DNA of 29,037 bases from CAZFAP01 sp964516325. Its GTDB lineage: Bacteria; Auribacterota; JABMQX01. Shown here one piece after another: positions 1 to 7,423 of this stretch. Positions within the stretch are counted from its first letter, which is position 1. Every line of letters starts with the position of its first letter. The translations under genes were made by a program, and so were the position numbers. The notes beneath the pieces are model-generated. The model saw nothing but the letters and a program-made list of their open reading frames with translations. It ran no database searches and had not been told where the DNA came from. The DNA lies in assembly GCA_964516325.1 (NCBI GenBank), contig CAZFAP010000043.1, forward strand, positions 1 through 29,037. Direction: 5' to 3'.

Positions 1-36
1 GCGCTTTGGCCGGCAAGCGTTACCCATTGCGGTCAC

Positions 37-59
37 CCACTCAAATACAGCCACATCCT
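37..59 (+). repeat. Copy 1 of a 23-bp dispersed repeat, possibly a transposon-end remnant
   Basis: The sequence is CCACTCAAA, then TAC, then AGCCACATCCT. A second copy at 26899-26921 has the same two outer blocks and AGT in the middle, so 20 of 23 bases agree. Read on the opposite strand it resembles terminal repeats of some insertion sequences (IS21-like ends come to mind), but no transposase is present. That identity is a guess; the repetition itself is seen directly. Confidence 0.5.
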
Positions 60-188
60 GTTGTGGGGTGTGGGTGTATTTCAGGGGTCGTATTGGGCCT
101 TTTCAGGGCCTGCCCTTTGGGGCGGTCCGGAGTCAGAAGCGCAACAGGGCCGGCCCCCGTGTCGAGCCAGACCCTCGCACCCGAACAC

Positions 189-236
189 AAGCGCCGAAGG
201 GGCGCCTTAGCTTAGCCCAGGCGCCCCGCCCTGGGT
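189..236. repeat. GC-rich palindromic intergenic repeat (REP-like)
   Basis: Two imperfect stems follow each other: a GCGCC/GGCGC pair around GAAGG (191-206), and GCCCAGG facing CCTGGG (215-235). The wording (GCGCC GAAGGGGCGCC, then TAGCCCAGG and CCCTGGG) is of the type I know from intergenic regions of planctomycete and verrucomicrobial genomes. A related unit lies at 7322-7335. It probably acts at the DNA or RNA structure level and is not translated. Confidence 0.5.
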
Positions 237-303
237 CTCGCGAACCGCGAGCCAATTCTCATGCGTTCCAGTTCACCTTGTGAGGTCACGCCACTCAAAA
301 TCT

Positions 304-331
304 TTGACAATGTCCCTCGCGAGACTACAAT
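304..331 (+). promoter_or_regulatory. Sigma70-like promoter for the methyltransferase/DUF1080/oxidoreductase operon
   Basis: A perfect -35 box TTGACA (304-309) is followed after 16 bases by TACAAT (326-331), a five-of-six match to the -10 consensus. It lies 76 bases before the start codon at 408 on the same strand. Two further promoters with a perfect TTGACA and the same 16-base spacer lie before the SUMF1 gene, which supports the reading. Confidence 0.6.
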
Positions 332-407
332 GGCACCTGTTTCGCGCGTGCAGGCGTTCGAGGTCCGACCGTCGCGTGCCGGCCAAAAAGTATCTCAGGA
401 GGTCAAA

Positions 408-1094
408 ATGAAAAGGAGCCTTTGCGTGGCGTTCATGATTGCTCTTCTTACACGATTTGGGATGGGAGAACAACCTCCCGCAACGCCGGAAAGTGTCCCA
501 AGCGGCGACAAGGTGCAGGGAGTGATTGACGAGGTCGAAAAGGAGTGCCTCAGCGGCCCCGGCTACGTCTATACGATCGGCTCAGTAAAGGCAAAACGTT
601 TAGCGGAACTGGTTCGTCAGGCGAAGCCGCGTCTCGTCGTGGAGTGCGGCACGGCAATCGGGTACTCGGGGCTGTGGGTCGCGCGGGAACTCAAGGCAGC
701 CGGCAAGGGGAGACTCATTACCATCGAGATTGATCCGGAAACCGCGAAGAGGGCGGAGGCGAACTTCCGCAAGGCGGGTGTCGCGGACGTTGTCACCCTG
801 AAGGTGGGGGACGCCAGGAAGCTCGTCAAGGAGATTGAAGGGCCGATTGACTTCGCGTTCATTGACTGCAATGGGCCGAATTATCTCCCCTGCTTCAGAG
901 GGCTGGAGAAGAACCTTGCCCCCGGAGCGACGGTCGTTGCAGACAATGTGGGCGTCTCCGCGGGGCAGGTGGCGGACTATCTGAAGCTGGTCCGCTCGAA
1001 ATACCAAAGCCGCGCCGAGTGGTTCGACGTCAATTTGCCCTGGTGCAAACGCGACGCCATGGAAATCACCGTCATCAAAGAGCCGCAACGATAG
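408..1094 (+). CDS. Class I SAM-dependent O-methyltransferase with N-terminal signal-like segment
   Basis: This 228-residue protein should transfer a methyl group from S-adenosylmethionine to an unknown acceptor, probably a hydroxyl. The Rossmann core starts near residue 75: motif I reads VVECGTAIGYSG (E79-G88), the acidic residue after strand 2 is E107 in ITIEIDP, and D153 (FIDCNG) and D179 (VVADNVG) sit where metal or substrate ligands lie in the caffeoyl-CoA-type O-methyltransferase family. Start 408 is chosen for the AGGAGG five bases upstream. The first 20 residues (MKRSLCVAFMIALLTRFGMG) look like a Sec signal or membrane anchor, which is odd for an enzyme that needs cytoplasmic SAM. It is the first gene after the promoter at 304-331, and the DUF1080 gene follows after 37 bases. 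Family assignment is firm; substrate and location are open. Confidence 0.85.
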   Translation: MKRSLCVAFMIALLTRFGMGEQPPATPESVPSGDKVQGVIDEVEKECLSGPGYVYTIGSVKAKRLAELVRQAKPRLVVECGTAIGYSGLWVARELKAAGKGRLITIEIDPETAKRAEANFRKAGVADVVTLKVGDARKLVKEIEGPIDFAFIDCNGPNYLPCFRGLEKNLAPGATVVADNVGVSAGQVADYLKLVRSKYQSRAEWFDVNLPWCKRDAMEITVIKEPQR

Positions 1095-1131
1095 GCTGAC
1101 CTGATAACAACCGAAAGAGAAAGGAGCTGCC

Positions 1132-1875
1132 ATGCGAGGATCACTGCTTTTGATTGCGGTTGTCACTGCGATGAGTTTCGCAACAACGGGATGTGTCTGG
1201 AGCGAGGACAATGTGCCTCCTCCCGGCTTTACTTCGCTGTTCAACGGCAAAGAGTTCTCCGGCTGGAAGGTGCCCGAAGGAGACGGCGGGCACTGGAAGG
1301 TGCTGAACGGGGTCATTGACTACGACGCGGAAAGCGAGGCCAAAGAGGACCGGAGCCTCTGGACGGTGCGCGAGTTCGGCGATTTCGTTCTCATCGTGGA
1401 TTGGCGGATCAAGGAGACGCCTTACGTGAATCCGAATGTTCCCTATATCCTGCCGGACGGCNNNNNNNNNNAGGAGATGCGGCTCGCGCTCCCCGACTCG
1501 GATTCCGGGATTATGCTCCGCGGGTCCGGGAAGAACCAGATCAATATCTGGTGCTGGCCCATCGGCTCGGGCGAGATGTACGGGTATCGCACGGACCCCG
1601 ACCAGCCCCCGGAAGTTCGCGCCGCCGCGACGCCGCGAACTCAAGCCGACAACCCCGTCGGCGACTGGAACCGCTATGAGATCACGCTCCGCGGCGACCG
1701 AGTCACCGTCGTGCTGAACGGCAAGACGGTCATCGAGAATGCGCCGATGCCGGGCATCGCGCCGAAAGGCGCCGTCGGGCTCCAGCACCACGGCGGCAAA
1801 CGCGGCGGAAAGTGGGTCGGCCCGCCGAGCTTGCTTCAGTTCAAGAATATCTTCATCAAAGAGCTTGACAAATAA
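1132..1875 (+). CDS. DUF1080 / 3-keto-glycoside hydrolase-lyase domain protein, interrupted by an assembly gap
   Basis: The protein has a hydrophobic N-terminus ending in a cysteine (FATTGC, about residue 21), so it is either a lipoprotein with a weak lipobox or Sec-secreted. The rest is a DUF1080 (PF06439, '3-keto-disaccharide hydrolase') jelly roll: FTSLFNGKEFSGWK near the start, DFVLIVDWRIKE, LPDSDSGIMLRG, NIWCWPIGSGEMYGYR, VGDWNRYEITLRGD and the closing GVGLQ-like turn GAVGLQHHG. Family members cleave 3-keto-glycosides made by Gfo/Idh/MocA dehydrogenases, and such a gene follows directly. AAGGAG lies before the ATG. Ten N (1462-1471) fall between PDG and EMRLALPDSDSG. Relatives as I remember them have more residues here, so the true length is uncertain even though the frame is open on both sides. 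Confidence 0.9.
   Translation: MRGSLLLIAVVTAMSFATTGCVWSEDNVPPPGFTSLFNGKEFSGWKVPEGDGGHWKVLNGVIDYDAESEAKEDRSLWTVREFGDFVLIVDWRIKETPYVNPNVPYILPDGXXXXEMRLALPDSDSGIMLRGSGKNQINIWCWPIGSGEMYGYRTDPDQPPEVRAAATPRTQADNPVGDWNRYEITLRGDRVTVVLNGKTVIENAPMPGIAPKGAVGLQHHGGKRGGKWVGPPSLLQFKNIFIKELDK
1462..1471. other. Assembly gap (10 N) inside the DUF1080 gene
   Basis: Ten ambiguous bases replace real sequence. Ten is a common scaffolding placeholder, so the real gap may have any length. The reading frame continues on both sides with family-typical sequence, which argues that both flanks belong to one gene. Confidence 0.99.
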
Positions 1876-1929
1876 GGCATGAAGCGACACCGAGACAGCT
1901 CTCTGGACCTAAAAGGGAGGACTCCGAAC

Positions 1930-3333
1930 ATGAGACAGGAGAGAATGAAAGCCAAGCCTGACGAATTGACGATCTCTCGACGTGAGTTTGTGAAGGGGAC
2001 GGCGGCCGCAGCGGCACTGACGGTTGTGCCGCGGCATATGCTGGGCGCATCATCCGGTACACCGCCCAGCGAGAAGGTCACCATCGCGGCGATCGGCGTC
2101 GGCGACCAGGGTACGAGGGACATGAAGTCGTTTCTCGACAGGTCTGACACGCGAATTGTCGCCGTCTGCGATGTGGACGCCAACAACCGCAACGCTGCCC
2201 GCGACACCATCAACAAGAAGTATGACGACCGGGCGTGCGCGGCCTACAGCGACTTCCGCGAATTGCTCGCCGCTCAGAAAGACCTCGACGCGGCATTAGT
2301 CGTCGTTCCAGACCATTCGCACGCCGTCATCTCCATGTCCGTCTTGAAGGCTAGTAAGCACGTGTACTGCCAGAAGCCCTTCACGCACACCCTGTTCGAG
2401 GCGCAGAAACTCGCCGAGGCCGCTCGCCAAACCAAGCTCGCCACGCAGATTGGAACCGGCAATCAGGCTGGCGAAGCGCGGCGCCGTTTGCAGGAATGGA
2501 TTGAGGACGGGGCGATTGGCGGAGTGCGCGAGGCGCATATCTGGAGCAACCGGCCGTTCTGGCCCCAGGGGATTGACCGCCCCACGGACACGCCGCCAGT
2601 TCCGCCCACGCTCGACTGGAATCTCTGGCTCGGCCCGGCGCCGTATCGTCCTTATCACCCCGCCTATCTGCCGTTGGTCTTCCGCGGCTGGTGGGATTTT
2701 GGGACGGGCGCCCTCGGGGACATGGGATGCTATGCTTTCGATACGGTCTTTCGCGTGTTGAAGCTCAAATACCCGACGAGCGTCGAAGCCTGTGGCTCGT
2801 GCTTCGCCAGAAAAATGTGGGATCGACTCGAGATGAACCCGGAGACGTTTCCGCAAGCCTCGCTGATCCGGTGGGAGTTTCCGGCTCGCGGGGAAATGCC
2901 GCCCGTTGTAGTGACGTGGTACGATGGCGGGCTCAGACCTCCAAGACCTAAGGAACTCGAGGAAGCTCAGCCGATGAGGGACGAAGGAATGTACTTCGTC
3001 GGAGACAGGGGGACAATCATGACGGGCTTCTCCGGCGACAGTCCCATGCTGATTCCGGAAGCGAAAATGAAAGCGTACAAGCAACCGCCGAAAACCATTC
3101 CGCCATCCATCGGACACCACAGCGAATGGATTCGTGCGTGCAGGGGCGGCGAACCGGCTGGGGCGAATTTCGAGTTCTCGGCAATTGTCACCGAAGCTTT
3201 CCTCCTCGGCAATGTCGCTCTGCGAGTTGGCAGCAAGAAGCTGTACTGGGACGGTCCTAACTTCAAAGTGACCAACGCGCCGGAAGCCAACCAATACCTG
3301 CATCGCCAGTACAGGGAGGGATGGACGTTGTAG
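1930..3333 (+). CDS. Tat-exported Gfo/Idh/MocA-family oxidoreductase (QKP variant)
   Basis: This 467-residue NAD(P)-dependent sugar dehydrogenase homologue carries a twin-arginine signal (ISRREFVKG and an alanine-rich stretch), so it should be exported folded with its cofactor. The Rossmann fold begins at VTIAAIGVGDQGTRD. The family motif EKP reads QKP here (Q148-K149-P150). The C-terminal half has DWNLWLGPAPYRPYHP and GWWDFGTGALGDMGCY, the pattern of exported planctomycete members, though the usual histidine after GDMxC is tyrosine (Y268). Start 1930 is chosen for GGGAGG nine bases upstream; an upstream ATG at 1879 has none. It follows the DUF1080 gene by 54 bases, fitting oxidation of a glycoside followed by cleavage. 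The two substitutions may change catalysis. Family is firm, substrate unknown. Confidence 0.9.
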   Translation: MRQERMKAKPDELTISRREFVKGTAAAAALTVVPRHMLGASSGTPPSEKVTIAAIGVGDQGTRDMKSFLDRSDTRIVAVCDVDANNRNAARDTINKKYDDRACAAYSDFRELLAAQKDLDAALVVVPDHSHAVISMSVLKASKHVYCQKPFTHTLFEAQKLAEAARQTKLATQIGTGNQAGEARRRLQEWIEDGAIGGVREAHIWSNRPFWPQGIDRPTDTPPVPPTLDWNLWLGPAPYRPYHPAYLPLVFRGWWDFGTGALGDMGCYAFDTVFRVLKLKYPTSVEACGSCFARKMWDRLEMNPETFPQASLIRWEFPARGEMPPVVVTWYDGGLRPPRPKELEEAQPMRDEGMYFVGDRGTIMTGFSGDSPMLIPEAKMKAYKQPPKTIPPSIGHHSEWIRACRGGEPAGANFEFSAIVTEAFLLGNVALRVGSKKLYWDGPNFKVTNAPEANQYLHRQYREGWTL

Positions 3334-3487
3334 AGAGATAGCCGCACGGTTCCGCATGGCATTGAGCAGGGGCGCCGGTCTGAGCCGCTCTATGCATCAA
3401 AAGGCCAGGAACGCCTTTCAACGGCGCGAGTTTCGCAGATTCGGTTGAAGTCGGTCATGCTGGATGCGTGCTGACGCTGGGGCGTCG

Positions 3488-4010
3488 TCACGGGGAGGCT
3501 GCCGTCTGCGACCTTCTCGAGACCCAGAAGCACTCTCCGACGGCAAACCTCATGACCGATAACGCACCGGTTTCGTCGTCCCACCATCTGCCATCGTACG
3601 GTTCGCCCCAACGAGCAACGAGGTACGAGGTTTCATAACTTTGAGTGCTCGCGTTCCATTTCCAGAGGACGTCGGCTTCCTCGGCGCTTGCGCCGCCCCA
3701 TAATGCGCACCCTCTATCGCCTTCCATACTGTGCTCTGCCTTGCCAGGACACGAGCTGATATGCGCCAGACAGGTATCGAATGTCATGCCGGCGGATGTG
3801 AGGTGGTGGCTAGGCCTCACTCAATTCTCATATGCCGTGAAGACGGCCCGATGATCCAATAGGGAATCGGAGATTGAGGGGCCAAGCACCGCAATGTGCG
3901 CCCTGTTCTGTCTCGATGCGATAGAATTTCATGACATGCCCCGGGTCTGAATCCATCCACCTGGTTGATACGTTCTGTGCCTGGATTGTTGCTTCCTTCT
4001 CGCACAGCAG
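3488..4010 (-). pseudogene. Decayed C-terminal fragment of a large surface-type protein
   Basis: Minus-strand frames contain segments that look like real protein split by stops and frame changes. One (about 3500-3790) includes FDTCLAHI, ADVLWKWNASTQSYETSYL, a tyrosine/tryptophan-rich turn and VGECFWVSRR. Another (about 3840-4000) includes VMKFYRIETEQG. Their order, FYRI then DTCLA then WKW then FWV, matches C-terminal tails I recall on large secreted proteins of related bacteria. The two segments lie in different frames and a stop separates them (near 3821), and no start or upstream body is present. I read this as a relic. The assignment rests on remembered sequence patterns only. Confidence 0.4.
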
Positions 4011-4503
4011 GGCCACCAGGTCATTGCGGGGCTTGATTGATGGGACGACAGACACAAGAGGGCTCCGATAAGCGCAGGAAACGCACTCAAGCTTCTCATG
4101 GTATTCACCCCACTGGAAGGTTTGTCCTCCGCGACTTAAGCCGTGGCCGCTTACCGGTGTATTTAGCACCGACAGGATGCAAAGGCAAGGGACTTTCCGC
4201 GGCGAGTGAACATCGCCACCCGCAGAGGACCGCTTCAAGGGCGGAGCACCCAGGAAAGCAGGGTTTGGCCCGTCGAAATCCAGAAAAACGCCCGCGATAG
4301 TCCCGTCAGTAGGAACGATGCAACCGCAGGTGAACGCAGATGGACGCGGATGAGAAACAGGGGAGGGCTGACTCGCCCCGGTAGGTCGGACTCTTGCGGG
4401 GTTGTCCGCCCATAACTGAGGGATTACGCGATAGCAATCCCTTCGTCTCCGGTGGTGAGCTGCACTCGGCTCGACCAGCAGAGAGTCGGGAGTCCTGTTG
4501 TGG

Positions 4504-4547
4504 CATCGGCATCTTGCCGATGAACGGCCACGGGCGAGACGCCCGTG
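4504..4547. repeat. Paired perfect hairpins (GCATCTTGC type and GGGCG/CGCCC type)
   Basis: Hairpin A is CATCGGC (4504-4510), loop ATCTT, GCCGATG (4516-4522). Hairpin B is CACGGGCG (4529-4536), loop AGA, CGCCCGTG (4540-4547). Both stems are perfect. Units with the same loop rule but different, still complementary stems occur at 26741-26759 and 26807-26823. This is a dispersed structured repeat of the type often mistranslated as small proteins. Confidence 0.7.
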
Positions 4548-5012
4548 CCACGACGTTGGCCCCTGACGTTGGAGGCACGCTCGTCCCCGCGGGGCCAGGC
4601 GCCCGCCGAGAGTGAGAGGTCAGCCCGCCATATCGTCCGTTGATGCCGATCGGTTAGAGATACTGAAGTGTTCTGGGGTAATCCAGCGGATTTGCTTCTT
4701 TTCCGGCAGCCAACGCATCGGGTTCTCAGGTCAAGGGATGGTTGAGATTGGAATCTACAACTTATGGGATTGCAGGCGCTTACCACCACAAGACCCTGAG
4801 ATAAGGAGCTGAGCCGTGAAGAATCATTGCGAGCTCACCGGCCTGCGAAGAGGAGCACCCTTTTGTTTCCAGCAGAGTTCCTCGGCTGTACAATGTGGAA
4901 GGGAGGGTTTCTTCTCAAACTTCGTTTCGGGCCGATTGCAAAGGACGGGATTTTGTTTTACCCTTAGGCTCATCTGGATGGGCTGCGAAATCTTCGTTCA
5001 AGGGAGGAAAAC

Positions 5013-7232
5013 ATGCATAGGTTGCTTCTCGCTGCTCTGGTAGTGTGGCTGACATGCTCGACGGGAGAAGTCGGTGCCGCGACGCTGGAAAGCCACTCGC
5101 TTGCGGTTGCGATTGATGAGGCTGCCGGGCGATGGGCGTTGCTGGACAAACGCTCCGGGGCGCGGTGGCCGTCTAACGGGACCGCCGGTCCCGGCGCCGC
5201 GGACTGGCTGGAGGGCAACTTTGAGAAATCTGAAATCAAGGAGGGGAAGTCCATACGCTTGCTCAAGCGGAGCGGTTCGGCGGTGGTGTTTTCTCTCGCC
5301 GAGGAAGGGAGCGCGCTCGAGCTTCGGTACGAGAGCGCGCCGGAGGGCAACATTCGGGTTCTCGATGACGCGTTGGGGATCACTGACGTCGAACGCGGCT
5401 ACATGATTGTCCCCTGCCGGGAAGGGCTGATGATTCCGGCGGATAGTGGGAAGACTTTCAAGCGAGTGTTCGGGAGCTCCGAATATGAAGGCTGCCACAT
5501 GAACATGCTCGGCTTTGTGAAGGGTGGCTCCGCGCTGATGGCGACATGGGATGACGCCTACGTTTTTCCGGAAATTCAGAGCACGATGCCGAGCAATCAG
5601 CCGTATCGCCAGAGACTGACTGCGGCGTTTGACCTCCGCCGGACCGCAAGACTCGTGCGACTTTGCCCGCTGGGAAAAGGGGATTTCAATACCGTAGCGG
5701 CGGGTTACAGGTCTTATGCCGAAAGACGCGGCCTTGCGGTAACGCTACGACAGAAAATCCAGCGCGATCGGCACGTCGAGCTGATGGTCGGCGCCGCAAA
5801 CGTGAAGCTGTGGACGTGCCTCGCACGCCGAATGAATGAAGAGAGCACTCAAGAGGAGTCCGTCAAAATCCGCTGGACGTTCGACGAGGCAGCGCAAATC
5901 GCCGAGCACCTACGCAGAGACCTGGAAATTGAACGCTGCCTGTTCATCATCGGGGGATGGACGGAAGGGGGTTACGACTGCCGCCATCCCGACAATCTGC
6001 CCGCGAATCCGGAGTGCGGCGGCAACAGCGCACTGGCGGACGCGGTCAAACGGATTCAGACGCTCGGGTACGTCGCTTGCCTCCACGACAACGTCCAGGA
6101 CATGTACCGTGACGCGAAAAGCTGGAGCCCGGATTCTATCGAGAAGAATCCGGATGGCTCGTTGATCCAAGGGGGACGGTGGCTGGGTGGGCGAGCCTAT
6201 ATGGTCTGCGCACCGAAGCAATTCGAACTGGCAAACCGACCACAGAACTTGCCAGCGATCCGTGAGCTCTCCGGGGCCTGGAGTTATTTCATTGACACAA
6301 CCTACGCCGTCGGACCGCGTGAGTGTTATGACCCGAATCATCCGATTGGCCGAAACGATGACATCGCATGGAAAATTCGGCTCAGCGACTATGCCAGGGA
6401 AATGTTTGGCATCTTCGGCAGCGAATGCGGCCGCGAGTGGGCACTGCCGCACAGCGACTTCTTCGAGGGACTTGTCGGCGTTAGCGGCCGCTACTTCCAT
6501 AGCCTGAATCCGGAGGAATTCGGGGCGAAAGTCATCCCCCTCTGGGAGATGGTCTATCACGATTGTCAGATATGCTACGGCAAATATGGCTACCGCGCGG
6601 GTGACGCGGCGGAATACGTGGCTCACCATGTTCTGTGCGCCCGGCCGCTGCACTACCACTCGTTCCCGGATCACCTCTACTGGCGGTCCCAGTCGGGCGA
6701 AGCCGAAAGGAAGAAAGACGCTCCGTCTTCCGATCGCGCGTGCTACACACGGAGCGATGGGGGGTGGGCGGAAGGGATGCATCCCGTGGATGTGTTTCTG
6801 AAGAACACGCACGAGGTGCTGGGACCGCTTCAGAGAGTCACGGCGCACGATCGCCTGACCCGGCTCGATCTTCTTACAGACGACGGTGCGGTGAGACAGG
6901 CTATCTATGGACAGGGGGACGGCGCAACAAACGTCACCGTGAACTTCGGCACGAACGAGGCTCGGGTGACGTCGTCGCTCGGAGGAGAGGTCGCTTTGCC
7001 GCCGTGGGGCTTTCTCATCGAAGGGCTGCATTTCGCGGCCTTTCATGCGCACCGGTGGGGAGGAGAAGATTACGGCGAAGGGGCGCTGTTCACGCTCCAG
7101 CCGCTCGACGGCAAGAGCCTGAAGGAAGCCAGTCGCGTGCGGGTCTTTCATGGTTTCGGACCCGCGACGATTCGGTGGCAGGGCAGGCGCCACGACGTCC
7201 ATCGCCAGGACGTGATCCAGGCCAAAGACTGA
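5013..7232 (+). CDS. Secreted glycoside hydrolase candidate (GH101/GH129-like, DUF5696-type)
   Basis: The 739-residue product begins with a Sec signal (MHRLLLAALVVWLTCSTGEVGA). A beta-sandwich-like N-terminal part (about 23-250: LLDKRSGARWP, ALELRYES, GLMIPADSGKTFKRVFG, EGCHMNMLGF) is followed by a TIM-barrel-like core with AEHLRRDLEIERCLFIIGGW, GYVACLHDNVQDMY and GAWSYFIDTTYAVG, then FGSECGREWALPHSDFFEG, and a C-terminal sandwich. D428 (FIDTTY) and E471 (GSECG) are placed like nucleophile and acid/base of the alpha-N-acetylgalactosaminidase-type families GH101 and GH129; that is inference. GGGAGG eight bases before the ATG fixes the start. The GH5-like gene follows on the same strand after 191 bases. 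A hydrolase role is likely, the substrate unknown. Confidence 0.7.
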   Translation: MHRLLLAALVVWLTCSTGEVGAATLESHSLAVAIDEAAGRWALLDKRSGARWPSNGTAGPGAADWLEGNFEKSEIKEGKSIRLLKRSGSAVVFSLAEEGSALELRYESAPEGNIRVLDDALGITDVERGYMIVPCREGLMIPADSGKTFKRVFGSSEYEGCHMNMLGFVKGGSALMATWDDAYVFPEIQSTMPSNQPYRQRLTAAFDLRRTARLVRLCPLGKGDFNTVAAGYRSYAERRGLAVTLRQKIQRDRHVELMVGAANVKLWTCLARRMNEESTQEESVKIRWTFDEAAQIAEHLRRDLEIERCLFIIGGWTEGGYDCRHPDNLPANPECGGNSALADAVKRIQTLGYVACLHDNVQDMYRDAKSWSPDSIEKNPDGSLIQGGRWLGGRAYMVCAPKQFELANRPQNLPAIRELSGAWSYFIDTTYAVGPRECYDPNHPIGRNDDIAWKIRLSDYAREMFGIFGSECGREWALPHSDFFEGLVGVSGRYFHSLNPEEFGAKVIPLWEMVYHDCQICYGKYGYRAGDAAEYVAHHVLCARPLHYHSFPDHLYWRSQSGEAERKKDAPSSDRACYTRSDGGWAEGMHPVDVFLKNTHEVLGPLQRVTAHDRLTRLDLLTDDGAVRQAIYGQGDGATNVTVNFGTNEARVTSSLGGEVALPPWGFLIEGLHFAAFHAHRWGGEDYGEGALFTLQPLDGKSLKEASRVRVFHGFGPATIRWQGRRHDVHRQDVIQAKD

Positions 7233-7321
7233 ACTCAGATTCGGGCCCCCGACAGATGAAAGCTCCCTGGCTTTCGAGGGCGGTTGCGTTTATGTCCGCA
7301 CGCGGAACAGCGATAGCTCAG

Positions 7322-7335
7322 CGCCCCGAGGGGCG
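7322..7335. repeat. GC-rich perfect hairpin between the two glycoside hydrolase genes
   Basis: CGCCCC (7322-7327), loop GA, GGGGCG (7330-7335), preceded by GCGATAGCTCA and followed by ACGTGCCG. It resembles the palindromic repeat at 189-236 and may be a member of the same dispersed family. An open frame in phase with the downstream gene passes through it, but the signal peptide of that gene starts later, so this is intergenic. Confidence 0.5.
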
Positions 7336-7423
7336 ACGTGCCGGGCTCTCGCAGAGGACCGGTGTGCCGCCGCCACCGAACAACATGCCGCGAACCAATG
7401 ACTCAAGAGGCAGGACAATAGTC

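Larger units (their letters stand above)
1..407. other. Repeat-rich intergenic leader before the methyltransferase operon
   Basis: No convincing gene is visible here; the short open frames lack ribosome binding sites and recognisable protein character. The stretch holds, in order, a 23-base sequence at 37-59 that recurs at 26899-26921, GC-rich inverted repeats (about 189-236), a good sigma70-like promoter at 304-331 and the ribosome binding site AGGAGG at 397-402. An open frame from 261 runs in frame into the methyltransferase, but its first 49 codons have no ribosome binding site and overlap the promoter, so they are treated as noncoding. Confidence 0.6.
3334..5012. other. 1.7-kb region without an intact gene
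   Basis: No open frame here combines a ribosome binding site with recognisable protein sequence. What can be seen: a decayed minus-strand coding remnant (about 3488-4010), a motif around 4320-4352 (GCAGATGGACGCGGATG) of a kind common in noncoding DNA of related genomes, and two strong hairpins at 4504-4547. The last 200 bases lead to the glycoside hydrolase at 5013; an ATG-less 75-codon frame from 4816 (GTG) has AGGAG upstream but no protein character. Confidence 0.6.

Noticed and set aside
4394..4615. Small plus-strand frame containing GIGILPMNGHGRDARAT
   Set aside because: This is the typical translation of the hairpin repeats at 4504-4547, not a protein; no ribosome binding site.
4816..5043. 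75-codon frame with GTG start and AGGAG just before the GH101-like gene
   Set aside because: It overlaps the next gene start, is rich in C, F and G without a domain, and looks like leader DNA.
5910..7202. 430-codon minus-strand frame opposite the GH101-like gene
   Set aside because: Antisense shadow with histidine/arginine-rich sequence and no start signal.
6635..7423. Open frame in phase with the GH5-like gene that reaches 789 bases upstream of its start
   Set aside because: It overlaps the upstream hydrolase in another frame, gives arginine-rich shadow sequence, and the real signal peptide begins at 7424.
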